In this document: positions 47,952-57,176 of the stretch, one piece after another
Layout of the letters: each line of letters begins with the position of its first letter
Numbering within the stretch: the stretch's first letter is position 1
Assembly (NCBI RefSeq): GCF_023277925.1
Contig: NZ_CP063832.1
Span: 4,515,001-4,579,000 of the forward strand
DNA length: 64,000 bases
Direction: 5' to 3'
Origin: Pseudomonas entomophila
GTDB taxonomy: Bacteria > Pseudomonadota > Gammaproteobacteria > Pseudomonadales > Pseudomonadaceae
Made by a program: the position numbers and the translations under genes
Notes under the pieces: generated by a model
Seen by the model: only the letters and a program-made list of their open reading frames with translations
Databases searched by the model: none
What the model was told of the DNA's origin: nothing

Positions 47952-48584
47952 ATGTCGATGGAAACGTGGTTGGCGTTCTTTGCCGCGTGCTGGGTGATCA
48001 GCCTGTCGCCGGGTGCCGGGGCCATCGCCTCGATGTCCAGCGGGCTACAGTATGGCTTCTGGCGCGGCTACTGGAATGCCTTGGGCCTGCAACTGGGCCT
48101 GATCGTGCAGATCGCCATCATTGCCGCTGGCGTTGGCGCCATCCTCGCCGCTTCGGCAACCGCCTTCCAGATCATCAAGTGGTTCGGTGTCGTCTACCTG
48201 GTCTACCTTGCCTACAAGCAATGGAAAGCCTTGCCGATGGACATGAGCGACGAGTCCGGCGTGCGCCCGATTGGTAAGCCGTTGAGCTTGGTGTTCCGGG
48301 GCTTCCTGGTCAACGTCAGCAACCCGAAGGCGCTGGTATTCATGCTCGCGGTGCTGCCGCAGTTCATCAACCCGCATGAAGCGCTGCTGCCGCAGTACGT
48401 GGCGATCACCGTGACCATGATCAGCGTCGACATGCTGGTGATGGCGGGCTACACCGGGCTGGCGTCGCGGGTGCTGCGCCTGTTGCGCACCCCTAAACAG
48501 CAGAAGCGCCTGAACCGCACCTTCGCCGGGCTGTTCATCGGTGCCGCGACATTCCTTGCGACCCTGCGTCGGGCGCCGATCTGA
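47952..48584 (+). CDS. LysE/RhtB family exporter
   Basis: A 210-residue protein with six predicted TM helices and the family motif SLSPGAGAIASMSSGLQYGFWRGYWNALG near the N-terminus, plus GFLVNVSNPKALVFMLAVLPQF. LysE-type proteins export amino acids or their derivatives; the substrate is unknown. A GAGGTG box precedes the ATG. It stands alone and is followed by a large palindrome. Confidence 0.92.
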   Translation: MSMETWLAFFAACWVISLSPGAGAIASMSSGLQYGFWRGYWNALGLQLGLIVQIAIIAAGVGAILAASATAFQIIKWFGVVYLVYLAYKQWKALPMDMSDESGVRPIGKPLSLVFRGFLVNVSNPKALVFMLAVLPQFINPHEALLPQYVAITVTMISVDMLVMAGYTGLASRVLRLLRTPKQQKRLNRTFAGLFIGAATFLATLRRAPI

Positions 48585-48601
48585 ACTTCATACCGTTCAT
48601 C

Positions 48602-48659
48602 CTGTAGGAGCCAACGTGCTGGCGAATGGCCCTGTTCGCCAGCACGCTGGCTCCTACAG
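48602..48659. repeat. Long extragenic palindrome between convergent genes
   Basis: 25-bp arms (CTGTAGGAGCCAACGTGCTG... and its complement) match at 24 of 25 positions around an 8-nt loop. It lies between the stops of the LysE exporter and the slipin gene and may end transcription from both sides. It is a common Pseudomonas intergenic palindrome type. Confidence 0.8.
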
Positions 48660-48673
48660 GGGATCGTGTGGCC

Positions 48674-49426
48674 TCAACGCTGTTTGTCCATCAGCCCCTT
48701 GAGCAGGTCCACCGGCAAGGGGAAGACGATGGTCGAGCTCTTGTCCCCGGCAATCGCCCCCAGCGTCTGCATATAGCGCAACTGCATCGCCCCAGGCTCC
48801 TTGCCCAGCATCTGCGCCGCCTGCATCAGTTTCTCCGACGCCTGCAGCTCGCCTTCGGCGTGGATCACCTTGGCCCGCCGTTCGCGCTCGGCCTCGGCCT
48901 GGCGGGCGATGGCGCGGACCATCGACTCATTGAGGTCGACGTGCTTGATCTCGACATTGGCCACCTTGATGCCCCAGGCGTCGGTCTGCGCGTCGAGCAC
49001 GGCGCGGATGTCGGCGTTGAGCTGCTCACGTTCGGCCAGCAGTTCGTCAAGCTCGTGCTTGCCCAGCACCGCGCGCAGGGTGGTTTGGGCCAGCTGGCTG
49101 GTGGCGCTGAGAAAGTCCTCGACCTGGATGATCGCCTTCTGCGGGTCGAGCACGCGGAAGTACACCACGGCGTTAACCTTCACCGAAACGTTGTCGCGGG
49201 TGATCACGTCCTGGGGCGGCACGTCGAGCACCACCGTGCGCAAGTCGACCCGCACCATTTGCTGGATACCCGGGATCAGGATGATCAGCCCCGGCCCCTT
49301 GACCTGCCAGAAGCGCCCGAGCTGGAACACCACCCCGCGTTCGTACTCGCGCAGGATACGCAAGGCCGACAGCAGCAACAGGGCCAGCAGCACCAGCAGG
49401 GTGCCGAAACCGAACTGCATGAACAT
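48674..49426 (-). CDS. Slipin (stomatin/SPFH band-7 protein)
   Basis: About 250 residues: one N-terminal TM helix ([21 protein letters not shown]), then the band-7 domain ([46 protein letters not shown]) and a coiled-coil tail ([26 protein letters not shown]). ATG at 49426 is preferred because GGAG lies 7 nt upstream; the ATG at 49432 sits almost on that box. The pair slipin-NfeD is a widely conserved membrane-quality unit, and NfeD proteases cut slipins in archaea. The two genes are adjacent here. Confidence 0.93.
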   Translation of the reverse strand: MFMQFGFGTLLVLLALLLLSALRILREYERGVVFQLGRFWQVKGPGLIILIPGIQQMVRVDLRTVVLDVPPQDVITRDNVSVKVNAVVYFRVLDPQKAIIQVEDFLSATSQLAQTTLRAVLGKHELDELLAEREQLNADIRAVLDAQTDAWGIKVANVEIKHVDLNESMVRAIARQAEAERERRAKVIHAEGELQASEKLMQAAQMLGKEPGAMQLRYMQTLGAIAGDKSSTIVFPLPVDLLKGLMDKQR

Positions 49427-49428
49427 CT

Positions 49429-50772
49429 TCATTCTCCTAGCGCCGTGGGCGCGGTGGCGCTGACTTCGAGCGTCAGGCCGTTACGGGCCAAGACCCTGAC
49501 GTGCTGGCCGGGTTGCAAGGGGGTCGCGCACTGCGCCTGCCACTGTTCGCCCTGGGCCTGTACCGAGCCGAGGAACGGGTTGTCCTGGTGTACCACGGTC
49601 ACGGTGACCAGGCTGCCCACCAGCCCGGCGTCGCCGCTGACCAGCGCCCGCCGCCGCGCTCTGAGCGCCATGCCCAGCACGCCGCCGAGCAGCAGCGCCG
49701 AGACCATGGCAAGGCTGATGATCAACGCCAGGGGGATACCAAAGCCTGGAGCATTGGTGTCCATCAGGATCAGTGCGCCAACCACGAAGGCGACAATGCC
49801 GCCGAAACCGATCACGCCGAAGCTGGGCAGGAACGCTTCGGCAATCATGAAAGCGATCCCCAGCAGGATCAGCGCCACGCCGGCATGGCTGACGGGTAAC
49901 AGTTGCAGGGCATACAACGCCAGCAACAGACTGATGCCGCCGACCACGCCTCCCGCGCCGGTGCCGGGGTTCATGAATTCGAACAATAGGCCGTACACCC
50001 CGATCATGATCAGGATCAGCGCCACGCTGGGGTTGGTGATCACCGCCAGCAGGCGAGTGCGCCAGTCGGGCAGGTGTTCCACCACGGCGGCGTCGGCGGT
50101 GCGCAGTTGCACGGGCAGGCCAGCGACCTGGACGGTGCGGCCATCGAGCTGGCGCAGCAGTTCCGGCAGGTCGCTGGCGACCAGGTCGATCACCTTCAGG
50201 CGCAGGGCTTCGCTGGCCGAGAGACTCACGGCCTCGCGCACCGCTTTTTCCGCCCAGTCGGCGTTGCGCCCGCGCAACTCAGCCAAGCCTCGGATATAGG
50301 CGGCGGCATCGTTGACCTGCTTGCGAGCGAGGGTGTCGTCTTCGTTGTTGGCGGGAGGTTTGTCGCCCATGCCAGGCGCGCCGATCTGCACCGGCGTCGC
50401 CGCGCCCAGGGTGGTACCAGGCGCCATCGCCGCCACATGGCTGGCATAGAGGATGTAGGTGCCGGCGCTGGCTGCCCGGGCGCCGCCGGGAGCGACGAAG
50501 GTGACCACCGGCACGGGGCTGGCGAGGATGGCCTTGATGATCTGGCGCATGGCGCTGTCCAGTCCACCGGGGGTGTCCAGGCGGACCACCACCAGTTGCG
50601 CACCCTGCGCCTGTGCTTGTTCAAGGCCGCGCAGCAGATAGTCGGCGCTGGCCGGGCCGATGGCATCGTCGACGCTCAGCAGCCAGGCATCGCCGCCTGG
50701 CGCGGCCTGGCCGCCCGGAGCGAGGCCAAGCAACAGTGACAGCAACAACACGCGCCAGCCGTGAGCGATCAC
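49429..50772 (-). CDS. NfeD-family membrane serine protease (ClpP class)
   Basis: A 447-residue protein with a signal-like N-terminus, a ClpP-class protease domain (about 30-240) containing [19 protein letters not shown] and the nucleophile region [16 protein letters not shown], four to six TM helices (about 245-375) and a C-terminal NfeD OB-fold domain (about 385-440). It starts with GTG at 50772. It precedes and nearly overlaps the slipin gene, its expected partner. Confidence 0.92.
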   Translation of the reverse strand: MIAHGWRVLLLSLLLGLAPGGQAAPGGDAWLLSVDDAIGPASADYLLRGLEQAQAQGAQLVVVRLDTPGGLDSAMRQIIKAILASPVPVVTFVAPGGARAASAGTYILYASHVAAMAPGTTLGAATPVQIGAPGMGDKPPANNEDDTLARKQVNDAAAYIRGLAELRGRNADWAEKAVREAVSLSASEALRLKVIDLVASDLPELLRQLDGRTVQVAGLPVQLRTADAAVVEHLPDWRTRLLAVITNPSVALILIMIGVYGLLFEFMNPGTGAGGVVGGISLLLALYALQLLPVSHAGVALILLGIAFMIAEAFLPSFGVIGFGGIVAFVVGALILMDTNAPGFGIPLALIISLAMVSALLLGGVLGMALRARRRALVSGDAGLVGSLVTVTVVHQDNPFLGSVQAQGEQWQAQCATPLQPGQHVRVLARNGLTLEVSATAPTALGE

Positions 50773-50868
50773 CTGTCGTCACCTCGTGCGGACCTGTTCC
50801 TGAAGTTTAGTCGTGCCCGACCGACCACGGCCTAAACTTGAGGGTGGGGGCTAAACCGGAGGTGCATC

Positions 50869-51327
50869 ATGCGAATGGCCAAGACCCTTCAGCAGCGCCT
50901 GGACCAGGCCAACTGCGACTACGACATCGTTCCCCATCCACATTCGGCCACCAGCCTGGAGTCGGCGCGCACGGCCGGCGTACCCGCAGAGCGGGTCGCC
51001 AAGTCGGTGATGCTCGACGATCGCCATGGCAACTACATCATGGCCGTGCTGCCGGCCAACCGGCACCTGGACATGACCGAGGTGCGCATGACCGGCGCCT
51101 GGCAGCTGACCCGCGAGAGCGCGCTGCCCAGCCTGTTCGGCGATTGCGAGCGTGGCGCGATCCCGGCGCTCGGCGATGCCTACAACATCCCGATGCTGCT
51201 CGACCGCACACTCACCCGCCAGGGTGATGTCTATCTTGAGGCGGGTGACCACGATCACCTGATCCACATGAGCATGGAGCAATACTTGAAACTGGTGCCG
51301 CGCGCCGAAGTGCGCGAATTGAGCTGA
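50869..51327 (+). CDS. YbaK/ProX-type aminoacyl-tRNA deacylase domain protein
   Basis: A 152-residue single-domain protein of the YbaK / prolyl-tRNA editing family. It opens with LDQANCDYDIVPHPHSATSLESARTAGVPAERVAKSVMLDD, which contains the conserved editing-site lysine (AKSVML), and ends with the substrate-pocket region GDVYLEAGDHDHLIHMSM. Such proteins clear mischarged tRNAs; the exact specificity is unknown. A strong GGAGG box fixes the start. It is divergent from nfeD. Confidence 0.9.
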   Translation: MRMAKTLQQRLDQANCDYDIVPHPHSATSLESARTAGVPAERVAKSVMLDDRHGNYIMAVLPANRHLDMTEVRMTGAWQLTRESALPSLFGDCERGAIPALGDAYNIPMLLDRTLTRQGDVYLEAGDHDHLIHMSMEQYLKLVPRAEVRELS

Positions 51328-51387
51328 TGCTCGCAAACCACACCGGGCTGGCGTCGTGGACGACCGGCCCGGCCAGAGGAGTGAACC

Positions 51388-51630
51388 ATGGAAGCGCCGA
51401 TCCACAAGTTTTCCGAACTGTTCAAACAGCTAGGGTTAGCCGATGATCCTGTCGGTATTGACCAGTTCATCACTAGCCATTCCCCCCTCAAGGGGGACGT
51501 GAAGTTGGTCGACGCGCCCTTCTGGAACGATGCCCAGCGGGGGTTCCTGAGGGACAGCATCAATGAAGATGCCGATTGGGCGGAGCTGTTCGACCAACTC
51601 AACGAAGCCTTGCGTCGCCCCCGACAATAA
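51388..51630 (+). CDS. DUF2789 family small protein
   Basis: An 80-residue acidic protein starting MEAPIHKFSELFKQLGLADD and containing AQRGFLRDSINEDADWAELFDQLN, the pattern of DUF2789, a small family common in gammaproteobacteria. A clear AGAGGAG box precedes the ATG. Function unknown. Confidence 0.9.
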   Translation: MEAPIHKFSELFKQLGLADDPVGIDQFITSHSPLKGDVKLVDAPFWNDAQRGFLRDSINEDADWAELFDQLNEALRRPRQ

Positions 51631-51700
51631 AGCGCCGAGCGGCACCTGATGGGTGATCGGGCCGTTGCTATGCTCAGGAAAAACAACAGGGGATGGCGCG

Positions 51701-52339
51701 ATGAAAGATCCCTATGCACCAGGTTTCTGGTGCTCCGTGACGATCCTGGGCACCCTGACCGCCGGCTACTTCTATGGTATCCGGCACACCCAGCAGATGA
51801 ACCAGGCCGTGCAGTTTCTGTATGCCGCCGCCGCCGTGACCGCGGGGGTGGCATTGTGCGGGCTGGCATGGATCGCCTGGCAGCAGTTGCACCTGAACCG
51901 CCGCGAAGTGGCGCAGGGGCGAACGCTGCTGACCATCTGGAACACCAAGGTCGCCCTGCGCCGGGTTGAGACGGTGTTCGACCGTTATTTCTGGGGTAGC
52001 TACTGGCACTCCGGGCGGACGTTCGAAGAGGTCATGGGCGAGCTCAAGGGCACACCCCTGGAGCAAAGCCTGGATGCCCTCAAGCGCCAGTGCCGGGAGC
52101 TCGACCGGGAAGTGCATGATCACCATCATCACTGGCTGGCCAATGCCCGCGACCTGTCCAGCGTGGCCACGGCCATGGCCCGCGAGCGCTATCAGCTGGA
52201 CCTGTGCGATGCGCCAATACGCGACGGTGGCAACACCGCAGTGCTCAACCGTGACCTGGAAGTGCTGGTGTACACCTGGTCGGCGCGGCTGCGCAGCTTC
52301 GATCATCAGCTGGACGAGCTGGAGCGCGCCTACCACTGA
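51701..52339 (+). CDS. Hypothetical membrane protein with two TM helices
   Basis: A 212-residue protein I do not recognise. Two hydrophobic segments lie at about 8-28 (FWCSVTILGTLTAGYFYGI) and 36-58 (AVQFLYAAAAVTAGVALCGLAWI). The remaining ~150 residues are cytoplasmic and helical with a His-rich stretch (REVHDHHHHWLANA, about 128-141). The start at 51701 (MKDPYAPG) follows a GGGGATGG box; the open frame reaches 51653. It follows DUF2789 by 70 bp and is convergent with the CBS gene. Confidence 0.75.
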   Translation: MKDPYAPGFWCSVTILGTLTAGYFYGIRHTQQMNQAVQFLYAAAAVTAGVALCGLAWIAWQQLHLNRREVAQGRTLLTIWNTKVALRRVETVFDRYFWGSYWHSGRTFEEVMGELKGTPLEQSLDALKRQCRELDREVHDHHHHWLANARDLSSVATAMARERYQLDLCDAPIRDGGNTAVLNRDLEVLVYTWSARLRSFDHQLDELERAYH

Positions 52340-52342
52340 GGG

Positions 52343-52780
52343 TTATTCACCGCGAATGTACTGCTCCAGCTGGAGGATGAGGTTGGCCTGCTCGGCGATG
52401 GTCTCTTTCACCAGGTCGCCGATCGACAGCAGCCCGAGCAGTTGGCCATTGTCCACCACCGGCAGGTGACGCAGGTGGCGGTTGGTCATCAGGTTCATGC
52501 AGTACTCGAGGTTCTGCTTGGGCTCCACGGTGACCACCGGCGAACTCATGATCTCGCGTACGGTGGTGAAAGGTGAAGAACGGCCCTTGAGCACCAGCTT
52601 GCGAGCATAGTCACGCTCACTGACGATCCCGACCACCTGGTCGTTCTCCACCACCGGCAGGGCGCCGATGTTTTTCTCCGCCAGCAGTTTCAAGGCATCG
52701 AGCACCGAATCATCAGGGGCGATGGTATAGACGGCCTGAGGTTGCGACTTGTTTTTCAGAATCTGTTCGACGTTCTTCAT
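52343..52780 (-). CDS. CBS-pair domain protein
   Basis: A 145-residue protein made of one CBS pair: VYTIAPDDSVLDALKLLAEKNIGALPVVENDQVVGIVSERDYARKLV and MSSPVVTVEPKQNLEYCMNLMTNRHLRHLPVVDNGQLLGLLSIGDLVK. CBS pairs bind adenine nucleotides. Many pseudomonads carry such a stand-alone protein, often linked to stress. The start at 52780 (MKNVEQ) gives the usual N-terminus; the upstream extension is poor. Confidence 0.92.
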   Translation of the reverse strand: MKNVEQILKNKSQPQAVYTIAPDDSVLDALKLLAEKNIGALPVVENDQVVGIVSERDYARKLVLKGRSSPFTTVREIMSSPVVTVEPKQNLEYCMNLMTNRHLRHLPVVDNGQLLGLLSIGDLVKETIAEQANLILQLEQYIRGE

Positions 52781-52913
52781 ACGGGCCTCAGTGGGTGGGA
52801 CGGCAATGTGTCGGAGTAAATAAAGCATCCGGCACGGCGCTCTGCACGGCAATGCAGGAAACGGCATGGAGGCGATTGAAAAACGTCATGCACGGGCAGC
52901 ATGAAAAAAGGCG

Positions 52914-53056
52914 GCCCGAAGGCTAATGCCAGTCAGTTAAGAGAAAACGGCGCTTCCCCTCACTGGGAAAGCGCCGTTTTTTCGTTAGCCTCGTCATCGG
53001 TTTGAGGAAGAGGCCGCTTGTTCAGAGGCTTAACTGACTGGCATTAGCCCGAAGGC
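52914..53056. mobile_element. IS4-like MITE (123 bp) with 10-bp target duplication
   Basis: The element spans 52924-53046. Its ends are perfect 18-bp inverted repeats, TAATGCCAGTCAGTTAAG and its complement. It is flanked by the direct repeat GCCCGAAGGC at 52914-52923 and 53047-53056. The repeat differs from the ends of E. coli IS4 (TAATGCCGATCAGTTAAG, as I remember them) at only two positions, and the IS4 family makes 10-13-bp target duplications. There is no transposase inside; the interior carries a terminator-like hairpin at 52944-52982. Confidence 0.85.
52944..52982. terminator. Terminator-like hairpin inside the MITE
   Basis: AAAACGGCGCTTCCC pairs with GGGAAAGCGCCGTTTT (one bulged base), followed by TTTTTT on the plus strand and TTTT on the minus strand. 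It could end transcription in both directions and so make up for the disrupted host terminator. Confidence 0.75.
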
Positions 53057-53084
53057 CGTCTTTCGATTCCCGCGCAGGCTGCGC

Positions 53085-53546
53085 CTACACCAGGCCCTTG
53101 GGGCTCGGGCCGAAGCGGTTGTTGCCTGGGGTGCCGTCCTTGATCAGGAACACCAAGCCGACGATAGGCACCAGCAACCACCAGCCGCTGTGGTCATTGT
53201 CGTGCACACGACGTACGGCAACGGCGATGCTCGGGATCATGATCGCCAGGTTGTACACCAGGCCCAGCAGCGGCTTGGTGCCGATAGCATTGTCGACGAT
53301 ACCGATCGCGATCGTGATCAACAGGTTGAACAGCACGAACATCCAGTATTCCTTGCGGCGCGCGCGGCCCTTGAATACGGCGTACTTCTTCATCACTTCG
53401 ATGTAGGCATTGCCACTGCTCACGGCAGTGGTACCCGCGATTGTGCCGTTGCCGGCAGTGGCGGCCTGGGGTGCGCCGCAGCCCGGGCAGCTCAGGGCCG
53501 ATTGATGGATCTGTTTGGCGCAGCCGCGGCAGAACACCATGCTCAT
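53085..53546 (-). CDS. Zinc-ribbon DUF805 membrane protein
   Basis: A 153-residue protein. The N-terminal zinc ribbon (FCRGCAKQIHQSALSCPGCG, two CxxC knuckles at about 6-24) is joined by a Gly/Ala/Thr linker to a DUF805 domain with three to four TM helices (KYAVFKGRARRKEYWMFVLFNLL ... RRVHDNDHSGWWLLVPIVGLVFL ... GTPGNNRFGPSP). The family motifs GRxxRxEYW and R(V/L)HD are present. It is the second of two adjacent zinc-ribbon membrane protein genes. Function unknown. Confidence 0.9.
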   Translation of the reverse strand: MSMVFCRGCAKQIHQSALSCPGCGAPQAATAGNGTIAGTTAVSSGNAYIEVMKKYAVFKGRARRKEYWMFVLFNLLITIAIGIVDNAIGTKPLLGLVYNLAIMIPSIAVAVRRVHDNDHSGWWLLVPIVGLVFLIKDGTPGNNRFGPSPKGLV

Positions 53547-53567
53547 TTGTTTTCCCTCACGTTTTAA

Positions 53568-53921
53568 TTAGCTAGCAGATAGGCCGATGAAGCACAGCAG
53601 TGAAATGACTGCCATGACCACGCCGGCGATGGCCATGCCGTTACCGGGCTTCTTCTGACTGATGCTGACGATGCCCAGGACCAGGCCCGCCATTGAAAGC
53701 ATGACCATCCCAAGGAGGGTTTCACCGTCCCAGTCAGCGTCATCGAACAGCGTCAGTACACAGAGGATGCCGAGAATCAGGGAGACGATGCCCATCCACG
53801 GCGATTCGCCGCTGACCGGGTTCGTGGGGGAGATTGCGTGCTGTGGAGCGCCGCATTGTGGGCAAGTGGGTGCCGTTTCGTGCAGCTGTCTGGCACAGCC
53901 GCGGCAATAGACCATCGCCAT
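53568..53921 (-). CDS. Zinc-ribbon DUF4190-like membrane protein
   Basis: A 117-residue protein. The N-terminal zinc ribbon (YCRGCARQLHETAPTCPQCG) closely resembles that of the downstream neighbour. It is followed by a membrane domain with two to three TM helices (GIVSLILGILCVL ... VMLSMAGLVLGIVSISQKK ... MAIAGVVMAVISLLCFIGL), the DUF4190 pattern. The start at 53921 (MAMVYCRG) parallels the neighbour (MSMVFCRG). The two genes are 21 bp apart, probably one operon. Confidence 0.85.
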   Translation of the reverse strand: MAMVYCRGCARQLHETAPTCPQCGAPQHAISPTNPVSGESPWMGIVSLILGILCVLTLFDDADWDGETLLGMVMLSMAGLVLGIVSISQKKPGNGMAIAGVVMAVISLLCFIGLSAS

Positions 53922-54061
53922 CGCAATTCCTTTTGTAGCGTTCGTCGAACGCGTCCCTGTTCGCATAACGTGTCACCCGAACGGGTGGCCGGCGCGAAGG
54001 TTACCAAACATTTCATGGGTGGCGAAACAGTGGCGCCAGAAAATCCACACGCAAACGAGAA

Positions 54062-54079
54062 AGGCGCCCGCAGGCGCCT
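54062..54079 (-). terminator. Terminator of the M20 peptidase gene
   Basis: A short hairpin AGGCGCC-CGCA-GGCGCCT lies 21 bp after the stop, followed on the minus strand by TTTCTCG. Confidence 0.55.
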
Positions 54080-54099
54080 CCCGTCTTTACACGCGTGCC

Positions 54100-55830
54100 T
54101 CAGAGTTTTGGCATCTGCCCGATCCGCGCCACCATCTCGCTGACGATCTGCAGGTCGAGCATGAACTGCTCCACGGTCTTGAACTCGTTGTCGTTGTGGC
54201 CGGTGTACTTCACATCAGGCATGGCCAGGCCGAACTGCACGCCGTTGGGCAGGTCGTGCACCGAGGTGGCGCCGGCGGAGGTGCCGAACTCATGCTTCAT
54301 GCCCAGGTTCTCGCTGGCCACGGCCAGCAGTGCCTTGACCCACTCGCCTTCGGGGTTGCGGTACATCGGCTCGTCGAGGGTGTAGTCGAAGGCCACCGAG
54401 GTGTGGCTGGTACGCGCCCACTCGCCGAGCTTGTCGGAGAGCTCGGCCTTGAGCGTCTCGAGCGACTTGCCCTTGGGAATGCGCAGGTTTACCGCCAGCT
54501 TAAGCGCCTTGTCATCCAGGCCGACGAAGGTCAGCGAGGTGGTCAGCGGGCCCATGAAACTGTCCTTGAAGCCCACACCGAGCTTGTTGCCCAGGTAGTC
54601 CAGGCCCCAGTTGTCGGCGGCGTAGCGGGCAGCGTCGGTGATGTGGTTGTGCTTGAGCGGCACCTGCTTCTGCACGCCGTTGAGGAAGTCGAGCATGCGC
54701 GCCACCGGGTTGACCCCGGACTCAGGCTCGGAGGAGTGGGCCGACACACCGGTCACGGTCAGCAGCACCTGCTTGCCGTCGGCCTTGGCGTCGATGCTGA
54801 AGTCGCCGCCATGTTGCTTGACGTACTCGGCGCCGGCTTTTTCCAGGGCCTTGGCCACGTCGGCTGGCTTGTCGCTGATCAGCGTCGCCACCGAGCTGCC
54901 CGGGATCTGGTTGGTGGCCAGGCCGCCGGTCAGTTTCACCACCTCGGCGCCATTACCGGTACCAGCGCGCTTGGCGAAGGTGGCCATGACCGTGCCGTAG
55001 CCTTTCTCGGCGATCACCACTGGGTAGCCGCCGTCCAGTGCCAGGTTGTAGTCGGGGGTGGCGTTGCGTTCGAAGTAGTAGGGGATGGCGTCGCCGGTGG
55101 TTTCCTCGGTGGTGTCCACCAGCAGCTTGAACTGGCGCGCCAGCGGCAGCTTCTCGTCCTTGGCCACTTTCAACGCATAGAGCGCGACGACGATGCCGTT
55201 CTTGTCGTCCTCGGTGCCACGGCCGTACATGCGGTCGCCCACCAGGGTGACCTTGAACGGATCGAGTTTGGTGCCGTCCTTGAGCTTCCAGTTTTCCGGG
55301 GTCACCGGTACCACGTCGGCGTGGGCGTGGATACCGATCACTTCCTTGCCTTCGCCGAGGGAGATCTCGTAGACACGGTTGTCGACGTTACGGAACTGCA
55401 GGCCGAAGCCCTCGGCCAGGGCCTTGATCTTGTCGGCGATCTTGAGGAATTCCGGGTTCTCGTGTTGCGGCACGCCCTCTTTGCGCACCGTCGGGATCTC
55501 CACTAGTTCGCGCAGGGTCTGCTTGGCGGCCTCGCCGTACTTGATCCGGGTGTACAGGCCCAGCAGGCGGTTGATCTCGTCTTGCTGTTCGCTGCTCAGC
55601 GGTTTGCCGGCCAGGTACAGCTTGAGGGTGTCAGCGAGCTTGTCGGCCTTGGCCAGGTCGCTGCCGGCCAGTTTGCCGAGGAACTGCTTGAAGTCGGCGG
55701 GGTTGCTGCCGTCGTAGGCCTTGACGATGGCGGCGGACTGTTGCTGGGAGAGGTTGGCGTGGGCCGGGATCGACAACATCGCCAGGCTGGCCAGCATCAC
55801 GGAAGCGGCGGAAAGCTTGGAAAATGGCAT
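54100..55830 (-). CDS. Exported M20-family dipeptidase
   Basis: A 576-residue metallopeptidase. A signal peptide ([25 protein letters not shown]) directs it to the periplasm. An all-helical insert follows (about 30-95), then the M20 catalytic domain with the zinc-binding segments [11 protein letters not shown] and [10 protein letters not shown], the general-base region VDTTEETTG, and the C-terminal zinc ligand region near [19 protein letters not shown]. The start at 55830 is preferred: AAAGGA lies directly against the upstream ATG (55842) but about 11 nt from this one. Likely a broad dipeptidase or carboxypeptidase supplying amino acids. Confidence 0.9.
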   Translation of the reverse strand: MPFSKLSAASVMLASLAMLSIPAHANLSQQQSAAIVKAYDGSNPADFKQFLGKLAGSDLAKADKLADTLKLYLAGKPLSSEQQDEINRLLGLYTRIKYGEAAKQTLRELVEIPTVRKEGVPQHENPEFLKIADKIKALAEGFGLQFRNVDNRVYEISLGEGKEVIGIHAHADVVPVTPENWKLKDGTKLDPFKVTLVGDRMYGRGTEDDKNGIVVALYALKVAKDEKLPLARQFKLLVDTTEETTGDAIPYYFERNATPDYNLALDGGYPVVIAEKGYGTVMATFAKRAGTGNGAEVVKLTGGLATNQIPGSSVATLISDKPADVAKALEKAGAEYVKQHGGDFSIDAKADGKQVLLTVTGVSAHSSEPESGVNPVARMLDFLNGVQKQVPLKHNHITDAARYAADNWGLDYLGNKLGVGFKDSFMGPLTTSLTFVGLDDKALKLAVNLRIPKGKSLETLKAELSDKLGEWARTSHTSVAFDYTLDEPMYRNPEGEWVKALLAVASENLGMKHEFGTSAGATSVHDLPNGVQFGLAMPDVKYTGHNDNEFKTVEQFMLDLQIVSEMVARIGQMPKL

Positions 55831-55957
55831 GGGTGTGCGCATTCCTTTGCAAGGGTGGGTGGTGCCCGTTTACGCAAACGGGAAGAGGCCCACGCTAACA
55901 CCAATGCAGGCCTGCTTGGGAGAGCTAACACCGTGCATTCATGCACAATTTCGCCAG

Positions 55958-56809
55958 TTAGTGTTCGCGCCCGCAGCGCGCCGGTTCGGCGAGCAGGCCT
56001 GGCCAGCGCGCCGCCCAGTCACCCCCATGGCCCATCCCGGGAACCCCGCGTACTTGCGTGCAGTCGCCGGCCACAGCCTGGGCGAATCGTTCGGCGATCA
56101 CGCCAGGCACGACGCGGTCGGCGCTGCCATGGAAGTGAATCTGTGGCAGCGCGCGCAGCCTGGCAGCCTGGTCGATCGGGTTGAGAGACTCGGGCATGGG
56201 GGTGGTCCTGTGCAACCGGTTGAACTCGGCGACATCGAGATTGCCCGCCACGGTGCGCAGGCTGGCGATGTCCACCCGGCGCGCCGCCAGCAGCGCGGCG
56301 ATGGCGCCACCGCCGGAGTAGCCGATCAGGTGCAGCGGTTGCCCGGGCACTTGCCGGGCATAGTGATCGACCGCCTGGTCCATGGCCTGCACCACGTCTT
56401 CGGCGAACCGCCTGCCGGTCCAGTACGTCACGGCGCAGCGCGGGTTGTCGGCCATTCGGGCGAATTGGCAGGGGCGGGCGAGGTAGAGCACATTGGCGGA
56501 CGAGTCCGCGGCCGCCAACGCCAGCCCCACTGGGTTGAGCGGCGTGGGGTCGTCCGAGGGCTGCGAGCGGCTGCGGAAGGCCAAGCCGTCGCCTTCGATG
56601 TATACCGTCAGCGGCAGGTCCGGGCGCTCGATGCGCACGTAACTGGCCAGCAGGAAGGTATCGGTGCGTACCTGCTCGCGCATCAAGTTCACGGTGCTGG
56701 CCAGCGCGTCTGCCTGTTGGCTGCGCTGCTGCGGCAAGGGCAAGGTCGCGCAGCCATGCAGGCCAAGGCAGACAAGCAGCGCCACAGTGGTCCCGCAGTT
56801 GGCTTTCAC
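55958..56809 (-). CDS. Alpha/beta-hydrolase lipoprotein
   Basis: A 283-residue protein. The GTG start at 56809 gives a lipoprotein signal, [20 protein letters not shown], with a lipobox ending in LHGC. The body is an alpha/beta hydrolase: the nucleophile elbow [19 protein letters not shown], a Ser-hydrolase core, the Asp/His region [13 protein letters not shown] and a late His (GMGHGGDW). The longer open frame reads back through the tRNA gene and is not real. It lies downstream of the tRNA-Arg and its terminator. Substrate unknown. Confidence 0.82.
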   Translation of the reverse strand: MKANCGTTVALLVCLGLHGCATLPLPQQRSQQADALASTVNLMREQVRTDTFLLASYVRIERPDLPLTVYIEGDGLAFRSRSQPSDDPTPLNPVGLALAAADSSANVLYLARPCQFARMADNPRCAVTYWTGRRFAEDVVQAMDQAVDHYARQVPGQPLHLIGYSGGGAIAALLAARRVDIASLRTVAGNLDVAEFNRLHRTTPMPESLNPIDQAARLRALPQIHFHGSADRVVPGVIAERFAQAVAGDCTQVRGVPGMGHGGDWAARWPGLLAEPARCGREH

Positions 56810-56830
56810 GCTACCGGTGCCCTGAAACGA

Positions 56831-56859
56831 AAAAACCCCGGAAGCATTCCGAGGTTTTT
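56831..56859 (-). terminator. Terminator of tRNA-Arg
   Basis: Stem AAAAACCCCGGAA / TTCCGAGGTTTTT (12 of 13 pairs) with a 3-nt loop, just 3' of the tRNA on the minus strand and followed by further T residues. Confidence 0.85.
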
Positions 56860-56864
56860 GAAAA

Positions 56865-56941
56865 TGGCGCACTCGGCGGGATTCGAACCCACGACCCCTG
56901 CCTTCGGAGGGCAGTACTCTATCCAGCTGAGCTACGAGTGC
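56865..56941 (-). tRNA. tRNA-Arg (anticodon CCG)
   Basis: A 77-nt tRNA with encoded CCA. Reading the minus strand: acceptor GCACTCG/CGAGTGC, D arm AGCTCAGCTGGATAGAGT, anticodon stem CTGCC/GGCAG around the loop CTCCGAA (anticodon CCG, codon CGG), and T arm TCGTGGGTTCGAATCCCGCCG. All stems pair. It lies 55 bp upstream of the lipoprotein hydrolase start, with a terminator between them. Confidence 0.97.
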
Positions 56942-57046
56942 AACGGGCCGCATCATACCCATCAATGCCGATGGCGTCCATTGCCTTGATATGCGGCTGT
57001 TTTTCCCTGTGGCTTGCTTTGACTAAATGACCTGCCACGCCCTCAG

Positions 57047-57131
57047 GTAGGCGCGGCTGCAGCCGCGATCATCCGCGAAGCGGATGCCAGGCACCGTGAT
57101 GCCCGCATCGCGGCTGAAGCCGCTCCTACAG
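57047..57131. repeat. REP-type extragenic palindrome
   Basis: A REP pair (GTAGGCGCGGCTGCAGCCGCG ... GCATCGCGGCTGAAGCCGCTCC) lying upstream of the tRNA and downstream of the ABC ATPase gene. Confidence 0.8.
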
Positions 57132-57176
57132 GGCAGGGGCAAGCGATTCTTCCCGGCTGCGCAGTGGCGCTGATCG

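Larger units (their letters stand above)
52904..53063 (-). terminator. C(UUCG)G-type terminator split by an insertion
   Basis: Joining the flanks across the inserted element rebuilds AAAAAAGGCGGCC-CGAA-GGCCGTCTTT, a classic terminator for the minus-strand genes upstream of it: a 7-bp stem, a TTCG loop on the minus strand and a T6 run. The element at 52924-53046 sits in its 3' arm/loop region. Confidence 0.8.

Noticed and set aside
56812..56965. N-terminal extension of the lipoprotein hydrolase frame.
   Set aside because: It translates the tRNA-Arg gene and its terminator; a lipoprotein signal starts at GTG 56809.
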